Origin: Siphonodentalium dalli
Taxonomy: Eukaryota > Mollusca > Scaphopoda > Gadilida > Siphonodentaliidae
Direction of reading: 5' to 3'
DNA: 64,000 nt
NCBI GenBank assembly: GCA_032622095.1
Contig: CP136061.1
Location: 264,092,077 to 264,156,076, forward strand
Of the stretch, positions 10,108 through 20,946 are shown one piece after another. The translations under genes and the position numbers were made by a program. The notes beneath the pieces are model-generated. The model worked only from the letters and a program-made list of their open reading frames with translations. It was not told the DNA's origin and did not search any database. How positions within the stretch are numbered: the stretch's first letter is position 1; each line of letters begins with the position of its first letter.

Positions 10108-11066
10108 AGCGTAGGATCCTTCGGATATAGGTACGATGGGTTCTGATCAGTATGGTGGTGTTTGATTGCTGGGTGATGTTGTATCCATCGTAGGATCCTT
10201 CGGATATAGGTACGATGGGATCTGGATCAGTATGGTGGTGTTTGACTGCTGGGTGATGTTGTATCCATCGTAGGATCCTTCGGATATAGGTACGATGGGA
10301 TCTGGATCAGTATGGTGGTGTTTTACTGCTGGGTGATGTTGTATCCATCGTAGGATCCTTCGGATATAGGTACGATGGGATCTGGATCAGTATGGTGGTG
10401 TTTGATTGCTGGGTGATGTTGTATCCATCGTAGGACCCCTCGGATATAGGTACGACGGGATCTGGATCAGTATGGTGGTGTTTGACTGCTGGGTGATGTT
10501 GTATCCATCGTAGGATCCTTCGGATATAGGTACGATGGGATCTGGATCAGTATGGTGGTGTTTGACTGCTGGGTGATGTTGTATCCATCGTAGGATCCTT
10601 CGGATATAGGTACGATGGGATCTGGATCAGTATGGTGGTGTTTGACTGCTGGGTGATGTTGTATCCATCGTAGGATCCTTCGGATATAGGTACGATGGGG
10701 TCTGGATCAGTATGGTGGTGTTTGATTGCTGGGGAGTGTTGTGTCCATCGTAGGCTCCTTCGGATATAGGTACGATGGGATCTGGATCTGTATGGTGGTG
10801 TTTGATTGCTGGGGGTGTTGTATCCATCGTAGGCTCCTTCGGATATAGGTACGTTGGGATCTGGATCAGTGTGGTGGTGTTTTACTGCTGGGTGATGTTG
10901 TATCGATCGTAGGATCCTTCGAATATAGGTACTATGGGATCTGGATCAGTATGGTGGTGTTTGACTGCTGGGTGATGTTGTATCCATCGTAGGATCCTTC
11001 GGATATAGGTACGATGGGATCTGGATCAGTATGGTGTTGTTTGACTGCTAGTTGATGTTGTCTCCA
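10108..11066. repeat. Minisatellite, 80-bp unit, about 12 copies
   Basis: The unit contains GTAGGATCCTTCGGATATAG, with the repeat starts spaced at 80 bp (10190, 10270, 10350 and so on). Outer units on the right carry more substitutions and small indels. 80 is not a multiple of 3, and short open frames in the array change register, so it is not coding. Confidence 0.9.
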
Positions 11067-12256
11067 GCATTGAGTCGCTTGTGGTTTCTTCAATCTTATT
11101 CCATTATAGAATTGTTCACGGGAATAATGATTGTTCTAGTTCCTTTGTATCGGTCTTGATCATCAGACTCTGGGCATTACAGCCCTCTTTATCTTTACAG
11201 ACGGTTTATCTCTTTGTAAACATGCGTTTTAAAAATACCGGGGTATGGTCTGGTCGATAAACTACAATTTTAGGGTCAACCTAGACTAAGTTGGTTTCTA
11301 TACCATTTTGAAGAGGAATATATCCTATATAACATATCCAAAATCCGCTAAAAGTCGCTCTGAGCATTTATTCTGTAATACAAGATGGCGTCCATGATGG
11401 CAGTTGGTATCGAAATATACTGCATTTCGATGGTAGGTGGGCCAACAAATACCAAACTAGTAATAAATTAAAGTTCACATAAACAATGCTTAGTCGTGAA
11501 CCATATATGTAAAATGTTTGTCCAATGTGGTCGCCAAAATGGACAAAATCGAATGAAATTTACAATTTGCGGAAAATTGAATAGCTGGTCATACAAGAAC
11601 GAACGTGCCCTCGAATTATACAATGAAGAATGGTTTCAGAGTATAAGGGGAGCTGTTAATAATAGTATGTTAGAATTATCTCTAATGTATCTCACGAGAG
11701 AGCAACCGAAAGCCAGGTTTCATACAACGTTTAAATGTGGACCTTTTGGGCGCCAAGAATGTGACATTTTCTAGAAGAAATATACATGTATGTAATGAAA
11801 ACAGTCTCACGAATGTGACCGATAATCATAGGAAAGTATGAGAGTTATTTACATGGTACTAGGTACAATGTGTAGATCGTATTGTCCGTGTCCTAAAATA
11901 GTTGTCCTAGTTTCATCGCCGCGATTGCATTGTTTTCTGTCATTGTCACTCTATTCGCCCCCTATAGTCTTTCACACAATCTGGTATATATCGGATGCAA
12001 GATTAATGCGTCCTGGTGTCGCCGATGAGGGATATTGTAGAAAAACGTACTTCACAAGGTCGAAAAATGGGCATTTATTACAATCTCTGTAAAAAAGTTT
12101 GATCAAGGCGGACTGTAGCGGAATTTGCAAGCCACACTCGTATGGGCGATAGCCCCTATGGATTATTGGATTGACTTCGTCGTGAAAATCGTCCAGCGCC
12201 CGTCAAATTGTATTGAGTAAATTTACTTCAAAAGCTGTAATTTTGTTATTGAATAA
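11067..12256. other. Intergenic stretch without a recognisable gene
   Basis: At 11200-11250 a short stretch (tttatctctttgtaaacatg ... ccggggtat) resembles the right end of the TTAA element seen elsewhere, suggesting a worn fragment. A 92-codon open frame at 11496-11774 has no motif I recognise and no neighbouring exon evidence. The YY1-like word caagatggcgtcc occurs near 11384. Confidence 0.45.
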
Positions 12257-12445
12257 GTGGAAACATGGTTTTTTTTACTACAAAAGCTGGCATTTTTACT
12301 TCAAAGGCGGAAACCTTACTTTACTACAAAAGCTGGCGATTTTATTACAAAAGTGACGAGGTACATCAAAAGCTGGCGATTTTTACTTCACAAGTGGAGA
12401 CCTACTTCAAAAGTGGTCAGTTACTTCAAAAGCTGGCGTAACAAC
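12257..12445. repeat. Degenerate short tandem repeat
   Basis: About seven imperfect repeats of a unit like ACTTCAAAAGCTGGCGATTT, with variable spacing of 20-30 bp. Small open frames through it have no domain support. Confidence 0.6.
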
Positions 12446-12888
12446 CTGTGGGAATTATCTTGTGTGCACTCAAATGTCCTGACAATGTGATTAGTTTTGG
12501 ACAGCTATCACATTTATACGGGCGATCACCTGTGGATTTGTTTATGCCAGGCCACTTGATTTAGTGAATGCTTTTGGGAATTCACCCCACTGAGAATGTC
12601 GGCCACCAGTGTGAATGATCTTATGTTTCGTCAAGTGGCTTGATTGAGTGAATGCTTTCTCGCATATACATGTATCGCACTGATACTGTCGATCTCCAGT
12701 GTGAACCCTCTTGTGTGCAGTCAAATTTCCCGACGTGGTGAATGATTTTGGACATATATCACATTTATACGGGCGGCCACCAGTGTGAATTATCTTATGC
12801 TTCGACAGGTTACTCGATTCAGTGAATGCTTTTGTGCAAATATCGCACTGATGCGGTCGCTAACCAGTGTGAATTGTCTTATGCGTCG
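12446..12888 (-). pseudogene. Out-of-frame 3' fingers of the 12889-14500 array
   Basis: Minus-strand sequence encodes about four to five further C2H2 fingers in frames different from the main array, with several indels. One finger (about 12650-12690) has an extra two residues between its first Cys pair because of a 6-bp insertion containing TACATGTA. This is the C-terminal end of the gene, lost from the main frame by the frameshift near 12905. Confidence 0.75.
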
Positions 12889-14500
12889 TCAGGTGGCTTG
12901 ACTCAATGAATGTTTTTTACAAATATCACATTTATACGGTCGATCGCCAGTGTGAATTCTCTTATGTATTGTCAGGTAGCTTGACGTAGTGAATGCTTTC
13001 TCGCATATATCGCACTGATACGGTCGATCGTCGAAGTGAATTCTCTTATGCTTCATCAGGTGGCTTGATGTAGTGAATGCTTTCTCGCATATATCGCACT
13101 GATACGGTCGATCACCAGTGTGGATTCTCTTATGTGTCGACAGATCACTTGATTGAGTGAATGATTTATCGCATATATCGCACTGATACGGTCGGTCACC
13201 AGTGTGGATTCTCTTATGTGTCGACAGATCACTTGATTGGGTGAATGATTTATCGCATATATCGCACTGATACGGTCGGTCACCGGTGTGAATTATCTTG
13301 TGTCTCGTCAGGCTGCTTGATTCAGTGAATGATTTCTCGCATATATCACATTTATACGGTCGATCACCAGTGTGGATTATCTTGTGTCTCGTCAGGTGGC
13401 TCGATGTAGTGAATGCTTTCTCGCATATATCACATTTATACGGTCGATCACCAGTATGAATTCTCTTATGTTTCGTCAGGTTGCTTGATTCAGTGAATGC
13501 TTTCTCGCATATATCGCACTGATACGGTCGGTCACCGGCGTGAATTATCTTGTGTCTCGTCAGGTGGCTTGATGTAGTGAATGCTTTCTCGCATATATCG
13601 CACTGATACGGTCGATCACCAGTGTGGATTCTCTTATGTGTCGACAGGTCACTTGATCGTGTGAATGATTTCTCGCATATATCGCACTGATACGGTCGGT
13701 CACCGGTGTGAATTATCTTATGCCTCGTCAGGCTGCTTGATTCAGTGAATGATTTCTCGCATATATCGCACTGATACGGTCGATCGCCTGTGTGAATCTT
13801 CTTGTGTGCAGTCAAATTTCCTGACTGGGTGAATGATTTTTCACATATATCACATTTATGAGGGCGGTCGTCGAAGTGAATAAACTTATGCCCAGCCAGG
13901 TGGCTTGACGTAGTGAATGATTTCTCGCAAATATCGCACTGATGCGGTCGGTCACCAGTGTGAATTCTCTTATGCCTCGTCAGGTGGCTTGTTTCAGTGA
14001 ATGATTTATCGCATGTATCGCATTGATACGGTCGGTCACCAGTGTGAATTCTCTTATGCCTCGCCATGTGGGTTGATGTAATGAATGCTTTCTTCCATAT
14101 ATCGCACTGATAGGGTCGATCGCCAGTGTGAATTCTCTTGTGCATGGTAAAATTTCCTGACTGGGTGGATGATTTTTGACAAATATCACATTCATACGGG
14201 CGATTACTTGAGTGGATTCTCTTATGGTTCGTCAAGTCCCTTGATTGACTAAATTCCTTCTCGCATATATCGCACTGATACCGTAGATCTCCAGAATGAA
14301 TCAATTGGTGCTTAATTAAATCGCCCGAAACAGTGAAAGATTTATCACATCGATGTGCACCGTCGCCGGAATACATTATCTTATTTACGGCGTTAGACTT
14401 CTTTCGGATAACGTATTCACATATATTACACTGATGCCGGATTGATAACAGAATGACAAGAGAAAATGCACAGTTATATTTAATGCGAGGGTGATTTGAC
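12889..14500 (-). CDS. C2H2 zinc-finger array protein, 16 fingers, 3'-frameshifted
   Basis: A long minus-strand frame encodes two damaged N-terminal fingers, then 16 fingers in standard 28-residue spacing, then a seventeenth cut by a 1-bp deletion near 12905. Finger 3 reads CDIW, so it has lost its second zinc-binding Cys. Finger 2 has SS where the conserved Phe should be. Fingers 13 and 14 are identical in protein, a recent 84-bp duplication, and the TSSHL, ESSSL and QSSDL recognition helices recur. No effector domain is present. The open frame reaches 14544 but starts with a non-ATG codon and non-finger residues, so the real start or an upstream exon is unresolved. Probably a sequence-specific DNA-binding protein by family, now possibly a pseudogene. 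Confidence 0.75.
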
Positions 14501-15354
14501 GCTGCTTTAAAGTATCTTAAAGCTAAAAAAAAAAAATTGGTCACAGATAAGTAACCTCACAGTTCTGGTCTGCCAGATATGAGCACATTATTGAACGTTT
14601 ATCAATATCACAGTGTGTGGAATTCAGTGGTGTAAATATCTTCTGAAGCCACATACTGCAATGCTAACATTTGTTAATGCGTATCAAATGCCAAATTAAA
14701 AATGTTCAAACTGCTTTCGGATTATGTAAGCTTGACATCATTCTTTGGAAACGTTCCCAGATACAAAAAACTAAAATTGTAATCCACAGCTGGCAACAGC
14801 CAATTACCAATCGATGTCATGAAACTCAACCCCATCTAAAGTTACCACTAGTGTGACACCCCAGTTTAACCGCGTTTCATTTAATGTTAACCACGGTTAT
14901 AAGATGCAGTTAAACTGTATTCCACAACTGGCTGATTGTGCGGTTAAAACATATCATTCGCGATTAAACTGGTATCTGTTTCAGCGAAACAACCATGCAC
15001 ATGGTATACTACAGGTATGTACTAGTATTGTTGTGTCGTGTTTTAGTTGCCATGACTGTTTGTACATTTTTGGCGATGTTACGACACTCTCAAAATGGCT
15101 AATGTGTGTGGGATGTTGCCGTCGGTGGCCAAAAACATATTGGTATTCTTTACATACGGTGGGGGGAAACAAACAAATCAAAACATCATTGGGTTTGCCT
15201 TATAGTCATATCATACTGGAATGCACGAATAATAATTCTCACCTAATTTTGTTTGTTAGGGATGACCTTATAAATATTGTTCGAATGTGTTTTCATTTAA
15301 ATGTTCATCGATATGCCGCGACTAGGCAGCTGTTTGGCAGCTATGTTGGCTGGT
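14501..15354. other. 5' flank of the array and intergenic sequence
   Basis: 14501-14620 is homologous to the 5' flank of the other minus-strand array (about 7780-7960). It shares the tract of A residues, the ggtcacag block and cattattgaacgttta, so both genes were duplicated with their upstream sequence. Beyond 14620 I see no gene. A 167-codon open frame at 14853-15356 has no motif and an amino-acid make-up typical of chance. Confidence 0.5.
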
Positions 15355-15812
15355 AATCCGATTCGAAGGACCAACTTTTGAGCAATTGTAATATCAGTAT
15401 CTATATCTGTATATATTTAAGTGCAGGAACCTGGTTACATATACGCTCTGATCCATGCGCTACCACGACCGAGTAACTGTATAACCATGTGGTGACTCCA
15501 GTAGATTATAGTTGACTGGTCCAGGTGCTACCACGACCGAGTCACTTTATAACCCTGTGGTGACTCAAATTAGTTATTGTATCACTTCGTGATAAGACGT
15601 TTATGAAAGGATCCTGTTTGGGACGACCAACTTTAAAGAAAGAAAAAAATCACGGACTCTATTTTAGAAGTAGCACGCGGTCACGGGGATAAAATTCATC
15701 TAAATTTTTATTTTTATGTACCGTCAATGTGTTGAAAGAATAAACCTTTAACAACCTTGGCGATTATAAATACAAATTAAAGTAGTGAGCGATACATTTC
15801 AACACAAGTGAC
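15355..15812 (+). other. Candidate 5' LTR and leader of the Bel/Pao-type element
   Basis: The segment precedes the gag start. It holds two copies of a roughly 55-bp unit around gctaccacgaccgagt (15460 and 15528) and an AATAAA at about 15739, followed by ttggcgattataaatac, which could be a primer-binding region. With no second LTR for comparison the boundaries are guesses. Confidence 0.4.
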
Positions 15813-18080
15813 ATGGAACAAAAGAAAAGACTGAGAAGTGCGGCTAAGGCCAGATTCTGTATCTGTATCTGTATGTGGTACGTCCTTAGTAACCAAATCT
15901 GGCTTTTGCAGGACGGCGGGAGGAGCGCTAGTGATGTTCTCCCAGTGCCGACTTGAATGTTTCTAAGTCGGCAGCGTTGACTGTGGTATCGTCCAGATGG
16001 TTCCAGTCAATAACTGTTCTTGGAAAGAAGGAGTTTCCAAATTGATCCGTGTTTGTCCGGATCAGCTCGTAGGCACTTTCGTTGTTTACAGTCAGTTTTT
16101 CTATGATATTATCACTGACAACATCCTCGAACTTTATTGCTTTCCTCTTTCTCCTTGGTTTATAGTTTGTCAGGTAGTTTTCAGGTTTTATACCCGGGGC
16201 CGACCCCTTAACCACCTTATAAAATAACGCTAGTCTCTGCTCTGTTCTTCTTGATTCTAGTGATGGTAATCCTAGATCCTTGAGCATGGTCGTCACGCAT
16301 CATTTCTCCCTTGATCGGTAGTCTTGCTTGATAAACCGCGCTGCTCTCCGTTGGACCCTCTCTAGTTTTGTTTTGTCTTTCTCGTAGTATGGGTCCCAGA
16401 TTGTCGCTGCGTATTCCAGTTGGGGACGGACTAGTGCTACGTATGATGTTTTTCGAAAGTCTGTTGGGCAGTGCCTCAGGTTTCGTCGGATGAAGCCCAG
16501 GGTAGAATGTGACTTCTTTGTGATGGTATCTATGTGGTGCTGCCATGTCATGTCATTTGCGAATTGGACACCGAGGTAGGGGTTGTGATTCACCTCTTGT
16601 AGAAATTGTCCCGCTAGTTGGTAGAAGCGTTGGGTCTTTTGCTTTAGACTCATGATGTAACATTTGGATGGATTGAAGCGCATTCCCCCGGAAGATTCCA
16701 CCGGATCCTGAAAAGATTTAAAGATTCATTTGATACAGAAGAAGATAGTGTGTTAGAATGTGTTTTGAAGCGCATGAACGATTAGAAAGTCGACAGGAAG
16801 AATATATAGTGTTGGTTACAGACGATTTACTCAATGATGAGCTGGGTGATGAAATGGAAAGACTGAACAAAGAACTGTGTGACGCTAAATCAAGAATGGT
16901 AAAACGATCGAAAGCGCGCAATATTCGGGTCATCAAACCAGAAAAGAATGTAAAACTAAAGAAATTGGACGCACCTACATTTAATGGAGACATCAGGTTG
17001 TTTCACAGCTTCAAAAGAGATTTCGAGAGAAATGTGGCAACAGAATACGGAAAAGACCCTTACGCACTGAAAAGTTGTTTGAAGGGAGATGCGTTGCAGG
17101 AAGTAGAAGGAGTAGACGAAGATTTCGAGGCCATGTTTCGTAGATTGGACCTGAAATATGGGAGACCTGAGCGGTTGGCAGATGTAGTAATTGGTGACGT
17201 CGGGCGACTAAAGGCGGTGAACGATGGTGATTCGGAAAGATTCATAGAGATGGTAACAACGGTAGAGAGATGTTGGATTCATTTGCAGCACGCGGATTTG
17301 CAACACGAAATGGGGAATGTCACGGTGATGTGCGAGATTGAGAAATTGTTACCCACCACACAGATGCGAGAATTGGCATTAAGGAAAGGGCGTAGAGATT
17401 ACACATCGAAACTATCGTTTGGAGCCTTCCTTGACTTCATCAAAGAAGAGAAAAATGCGATGGAATATATGACGACATCAGTGAGAAAGTCTAGCATGGG
17501 CGCGAAACCGAAATCATGGGTATTCACTGTGGAACTAGATGATGTCGAATCGAACTGCGTTCTCAGAGACGATTTAAAATGGACCCAGAAAGCCGTGACC
17601 GAAATTGCCGAAGGGTTGACGCAAGTAGTGAAAATAGTTGAACATAAAGCTTCAGCAGAGACCAGCGACTCTGAGCTGAATCAGCAAGCTTATTGTTGGT
17701 ATCACAAATTTTAAAATGGCCACGGTATCTATGACTGTTATGGTTTTAAAAGGCTTAATATTCGAGAGAAGTTGGAACAAATTCGTCAGAGTGGAGCGTG
17801 CTTCTCGTGCTTGGGCCTCAATCATAGAGCCGATACCTGTCCGAACAGTAAAGCATGTGAAATTTCAGATGAGCCAGGGAAAATATGTGGACGTCGACAT
17901 CACCCACTTATCCACGCCCCAATGTTGAATGTTACGGGGAAATCAATGCACAACGCCGCTCAAGTGCGCGACAAATTTCAAAAGCAACCAACCTTGTTGA
18001 TGATCAGCAGAGTGCCATGTAGAGGTGTACCCATCACCACCTTATGGGACCCGGGTGCGGATGACTCTCTTATTACACAA
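15813..18080 (+). pseudogene. Bel/Pao-type gag with zinc knuckles, interrupted
   Basis: The frame starts with ATG 15813 and a basic run of about 13 codons, is cut by a LINE fragment (15852-16703), and resumes at about 16704. After a frameshift near 16765 the main frame runs to 17714 with the DUF1759-type motif KKLDAPTFNGD, a capsid-like helical region and the RYGRP-type block (KYGRPERL). A TAA at 17712-17714 lies inside the first Cys/His knuckle (CWYHKF), and the same frame continues to the second knuckle (CFSCLGLNHRADTC) and a GRRHHPLIH cluster. Gag would form the particle and bind RNA. The stop sits between two otherwise conserved knuckles, so the damage looks recent. Confidence 0.8.
15852..16703 (-). 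mobile_element. 5'-truncated LINE (CR1/jockey-like) inserted in gag
   Basis: Minus-strand translation gives the end of an RT (GMRFNPSKC, YLGVQF, RRNLRHCP, RPQLEYA) and the usual C-terminal segment (RAARFI ... FFPRTVIDWNHL). One in-frame TGA at 16300-16302 interrupts it. The 3' end, on the left, terminates in short ATACAG-type repeats (about 15856-15876), as in CR1/L2-like elements. The Bel/Pao gag resumes directly at both sides, so the LINE inserted into that element later. No target-site duplication is obvious. Confidence 0.85.
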
Positions 18081-18520
18081 GATTGCGAAACAACTGCGTC
18101 TCGTGGGCAGAAAGGTTTCATTGACACTCACTAAGGTTGGAAACGTGACGGATGTCTTCGAAAGCTACGAGTACATAGTTCCAATTGTGGACATGAATGG
18201 AAAAGAATGGCATATTCGAGCATTTGGTATGGACCAGGTAACGTCTGACAAATATAGCTTCTGTCGATGTTAATGTGGTGGCAAGTTTATTCAGTGGTAT
18301 TTCAACTAATGACATTGAACGACCGGTAGGCAATGTGGACTTCCTCTTGGGAACAGACTGTTGTTCGATATTGCCGGAAAAAATCCAACAAGCTGGAAAT
18401 CTTCAATTGATGCAAAATGTTTTTGGATACTGTTTGCGAGGGAACCACCCTCTTCTTCGTGCGCAGTTTAGCGGTTGCACCAACACAGTGCGTATTCACT
18501 TGACATCATACATCACCCTG
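17985..18520 (+). pseudogene. Retroviral-type aspartic protease region (Bel/Pao, DUF1758-like)
   Basis: LWDPGADDSLIT carries the catalytic Asp of a pepsin-like half-protease, with Pro in place of the usual Ser/Thr after Asp. Downstream blocks VDFLLGTDCCSILP and FGYCLRG match the DUF1758 pattern. The domain is split by two frameshifts, near 18078 and 18250. It would process the Gag-Pol polyprotein; this copy cannot be made as one chain. Confidence 0.75.
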
Positions 18521-20077
18521 GTGGAGAATGAAGATTTGGAGAAAAACCCAGCGGCCGTTGAGTCGAAGGATTTGCAGTCCAACGAGACTACAGATAACAT
18601 TATAGATGAGATCCAAGTTGTTGCGACATTGGAAGAGAATTCGCTAGAACAAGAAATTGGTGATGGTGTGATGTCTGATTGTGAAATCGACTCCGCACTT
18701 CTTGGTGATGCCCTGATTGAGAAATAAACAGAGGGAACATCGCACCGCAGTAATGCTGATGGAGCTGATAATGAGATCGGTGACCAGAAACCCAATAATG
18801 AGCCAACAGAAGATGATGCCAATTCTGAACCGTGTGGTGATCCTTCCGAAGATACACCTACACAAGATGATGAACAAATGAGAGAGATGACTGTGGCGGA
18901 CAATTTAGATGCTGAGCTTCTGAGTGATGCTCTGAAAGAGGATGACGTTGACCAAGAGGTCGATAATAATGAGTCTGAGTATACCGATGATTCAACTTTT
19001 GAAATGAAGGTTCCAGAAGCAACAGCTGATGACTTAATTTCTGAGACAACTGATCCAGTAGAAAACGTTGAAATTAGTCCTGAAACAATAGCTAAAGAAA
19101 CTCACGATGACTCAACTTCAGAAATGACTGTTCCAGAAATAAAGGTTGAAATGACCCCTGAAGTGGCAGCTGAGGAGATGGTCAATGATACAGTTGAAAA
19201 GATGGCACAAGATACTCCAGTTGAAGAGATGGATGAAGAATCACCAGATACAGTTCCTAAGTCACCAGTTGATAAGACAGTTTTTCAGACAACATTTGCA
19301 TATATATGTACGTTACCTGAATCAACATTTGAGGAGATGGTTGATAATATAGTTTCTGTTACAACAGTTGACGAACTTGTTCAAGAGACTTCATATGAAG
19401 ACACACCAGTTGAGATGGTTCCTGAAACAATAGTTGGGGTGACAGTTCCTGGGATATTAAGTGAAGAGCCAGTTTCTAACACAACACTTGAGACAATTCA
19501 TGCAACACCAGTTCAGGAACTAGTCTCTGAAACTGCGGTTGATGAGACTCATCCTGAAATAACAATTGAAGTTACAGTCCCTGAGACACCAGTGGAAGAG
19601 ACGGTTCAAGAAACTCCACGCGATAAGCTGGTTCAAGATACACCAGTTGAAGTAGTTATCCCTGATAAATGTGTTCAACAGACAATTCAAGCTGCAGTGA
19701 TTGAACATACAGTTCCTGATGCCTTTGGTGAAGAAACACCAGTTGAGACGATTCATGACACTTCAGTTCACGAGATTCCCATTGGAGAGAAGGACCGAGA
19801 AACACAAGGTGAAGAGATGTTTCCTGAGACATTAGTTGAAAAGGGCCAAGATATATCAGTTGAGGACACAAGTGCAGAAATAAATGTTGAGGAGCTTCGA
19901 GAGGAAGTTGAGGCGGAAGCTGTTGAATCCACAGTTAGAGCAGCACATATCTCGGATGCAGAAGTTGTGTCATCACATAAAGAAATCAAAGATGGAAAAG
20001 TTCGTGACGTGACACTTAGTCTACGGTACAAGATTCAAAATTCAGAAACATTATACAGAGGACTGGTAAACACTTAA
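18521..20077 (+). pseudogene. Acidic Thr/Pro/Glu-rich repeat domain fused to a Bel integrase-like tail
   Basis: The frame of the protease end continues to 20077 with just one stop, TAA at 18725-18727. It encodes about 500 residues rich in Glu, Asp, Thr, Val and Pro, with loose repeats of patterns such as VPETPVEET and QDTPVE. A pair of related segments (SALLGDALIEK and ELLSDALKED) flank the stop. The last about 25 residues (GKVRDVTL ... YRGLVN) resemble the C-terminal end of Bel/Pao integrase. The normal RT-RNase H-integrase core is absent, so this may be a deletion derivative with an expanded linker or a captured sequence. Function unknown; low complexity means distant similarity would be unreliable. 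Confidence 0.55.
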
Positions 20078-20106
20078 CCGCACCACTACCTTCCCTACAT
20101 TGGACA

Positions 20107-20400
20107 CAAAAATACAAAGTCAATACCTCTATAAAACTGATATAGACTTTATTCTAGTTAGTTGAACTTATTATTTACAAATTATAGTCAGGACTATTAT
20201 ATATGATTGATTGTTGGTATAATTTAGTACATGCATGTAGAATTAAGTAGTTATTATAGTCAGGACTATTATATATGATTGATTCTTGGTATAATTTAGT
20301 ACATGCATGTAGAATTAAGTAATTATTATAGTCAGGACTATTATATATGATTGATTCTTGGTATAATTTAGTACATGCATGTAGAATTAAGTAATTATTC
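20107..20400. repeat. 72-bp tandem repeat, three copies
   Basis: Units begin with TATAGTCAGGACTATTATAT at 20183, 20255 and 20327. The flanking 20107-20182 is shared with 49358-49440, where only one unit is present. The minus-strand open frame through it is a repeat artefact. Confidence 0.85.
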
Positions 20401-20417
20401 CATAATAACATGTTGCG

Positions 20418-20946
20418 TTAAAGATGGATTATCTCTTTAAATAACAAATTTTAAATAGTTGCGTGGGTATAAAATTATAGATATGAAACGAAGACCCCTG
20501 TCCGGAAAACCACCTATAAATTAATATTTATTTTATTTCGAATATTAAATCGGGACCGTGTATGTGCCTATTTTTAGAACAGACCATTCGGATGATACCA
20601 TATTGCGATATAGAGCACTGGGCTGTTCCTATGTCTACGCACCGAAAGTCAAATGTCCAAGATTTATTGTTTGTATTGTTTGTTCCACAGATATAAGCGA
20701 TAATGAGAATAACTTACGTTTATTTGTGACAAAATTGTACAATAAAAATTCTGGTCTCTGTTAATTCAGTAACCACTATTGTTCGTTAGCTGAACAAACA
20801 CACATTTTTAGACCAGAAAATGTTCGAAATAAAATGAATATTAATTGATAGAAGCATTTCCGGACAGGAGTCTTCGATTCAAATATAATATTTTAAACCC
20901 AGGTAACTATATAATACATGTTTACAAAGAGATAGTCCGCCTTTAA
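20418..20946 (+). mobile_element. Long-TIR TTAA element, full copy
   Basis: Starts TTAAAGATGGATTATCTC and ends in the inverted form at 20946 (GATAGTCCGCCTTTAA). About 150 bp at each end form an imperfect inverted repeat (both arms hold a GTCCGGAAA(A/T)GC-CTTCTATC block and ATTTTATTTCGAATATT). The interior has no coding capacity. Probably a non-autonomous DNA transposon. Confidence 0.75.

Larger units (their letters stand above)
15355..20105 (+). mobile_element. Bel/Pao-type LTR element, deleted and broken
   Basis: A plus-strand order of gag (Bel/Pao-type, DUF1759-like), Cys/His knuckles, aspartic protease and DUF1758-like segment identifies the family. No reverse transcriptase, RNase H or integrase core follows. 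Instead there is an acidic repeat domain and a short tail resembling the end of a Bel integrase. A LINE fragment splits gag. A right LTR was not found; the element ends at the left breakpoint of the segmental duplication near 20106. Confidence 0.7.

Noticed and set aside
10108-11066. Evenly spaced repeats that might suggest a CRISPR array
   Set aside because: The units are contiguous 80-bp tandem repeats without unique spacers, in eukaryotic sequence; this is a minisatellite.
11496-11774. 92-codon frame as a conserved small gene
   Set aside because: No recognisable domain, no homologue in the window and no splice or start evidence.
14853-15356. 167-codon open frame as a gene
   Set aside because: No motif, no supporting context, Cys/His/Trp-rich composition typical of a chance frame.
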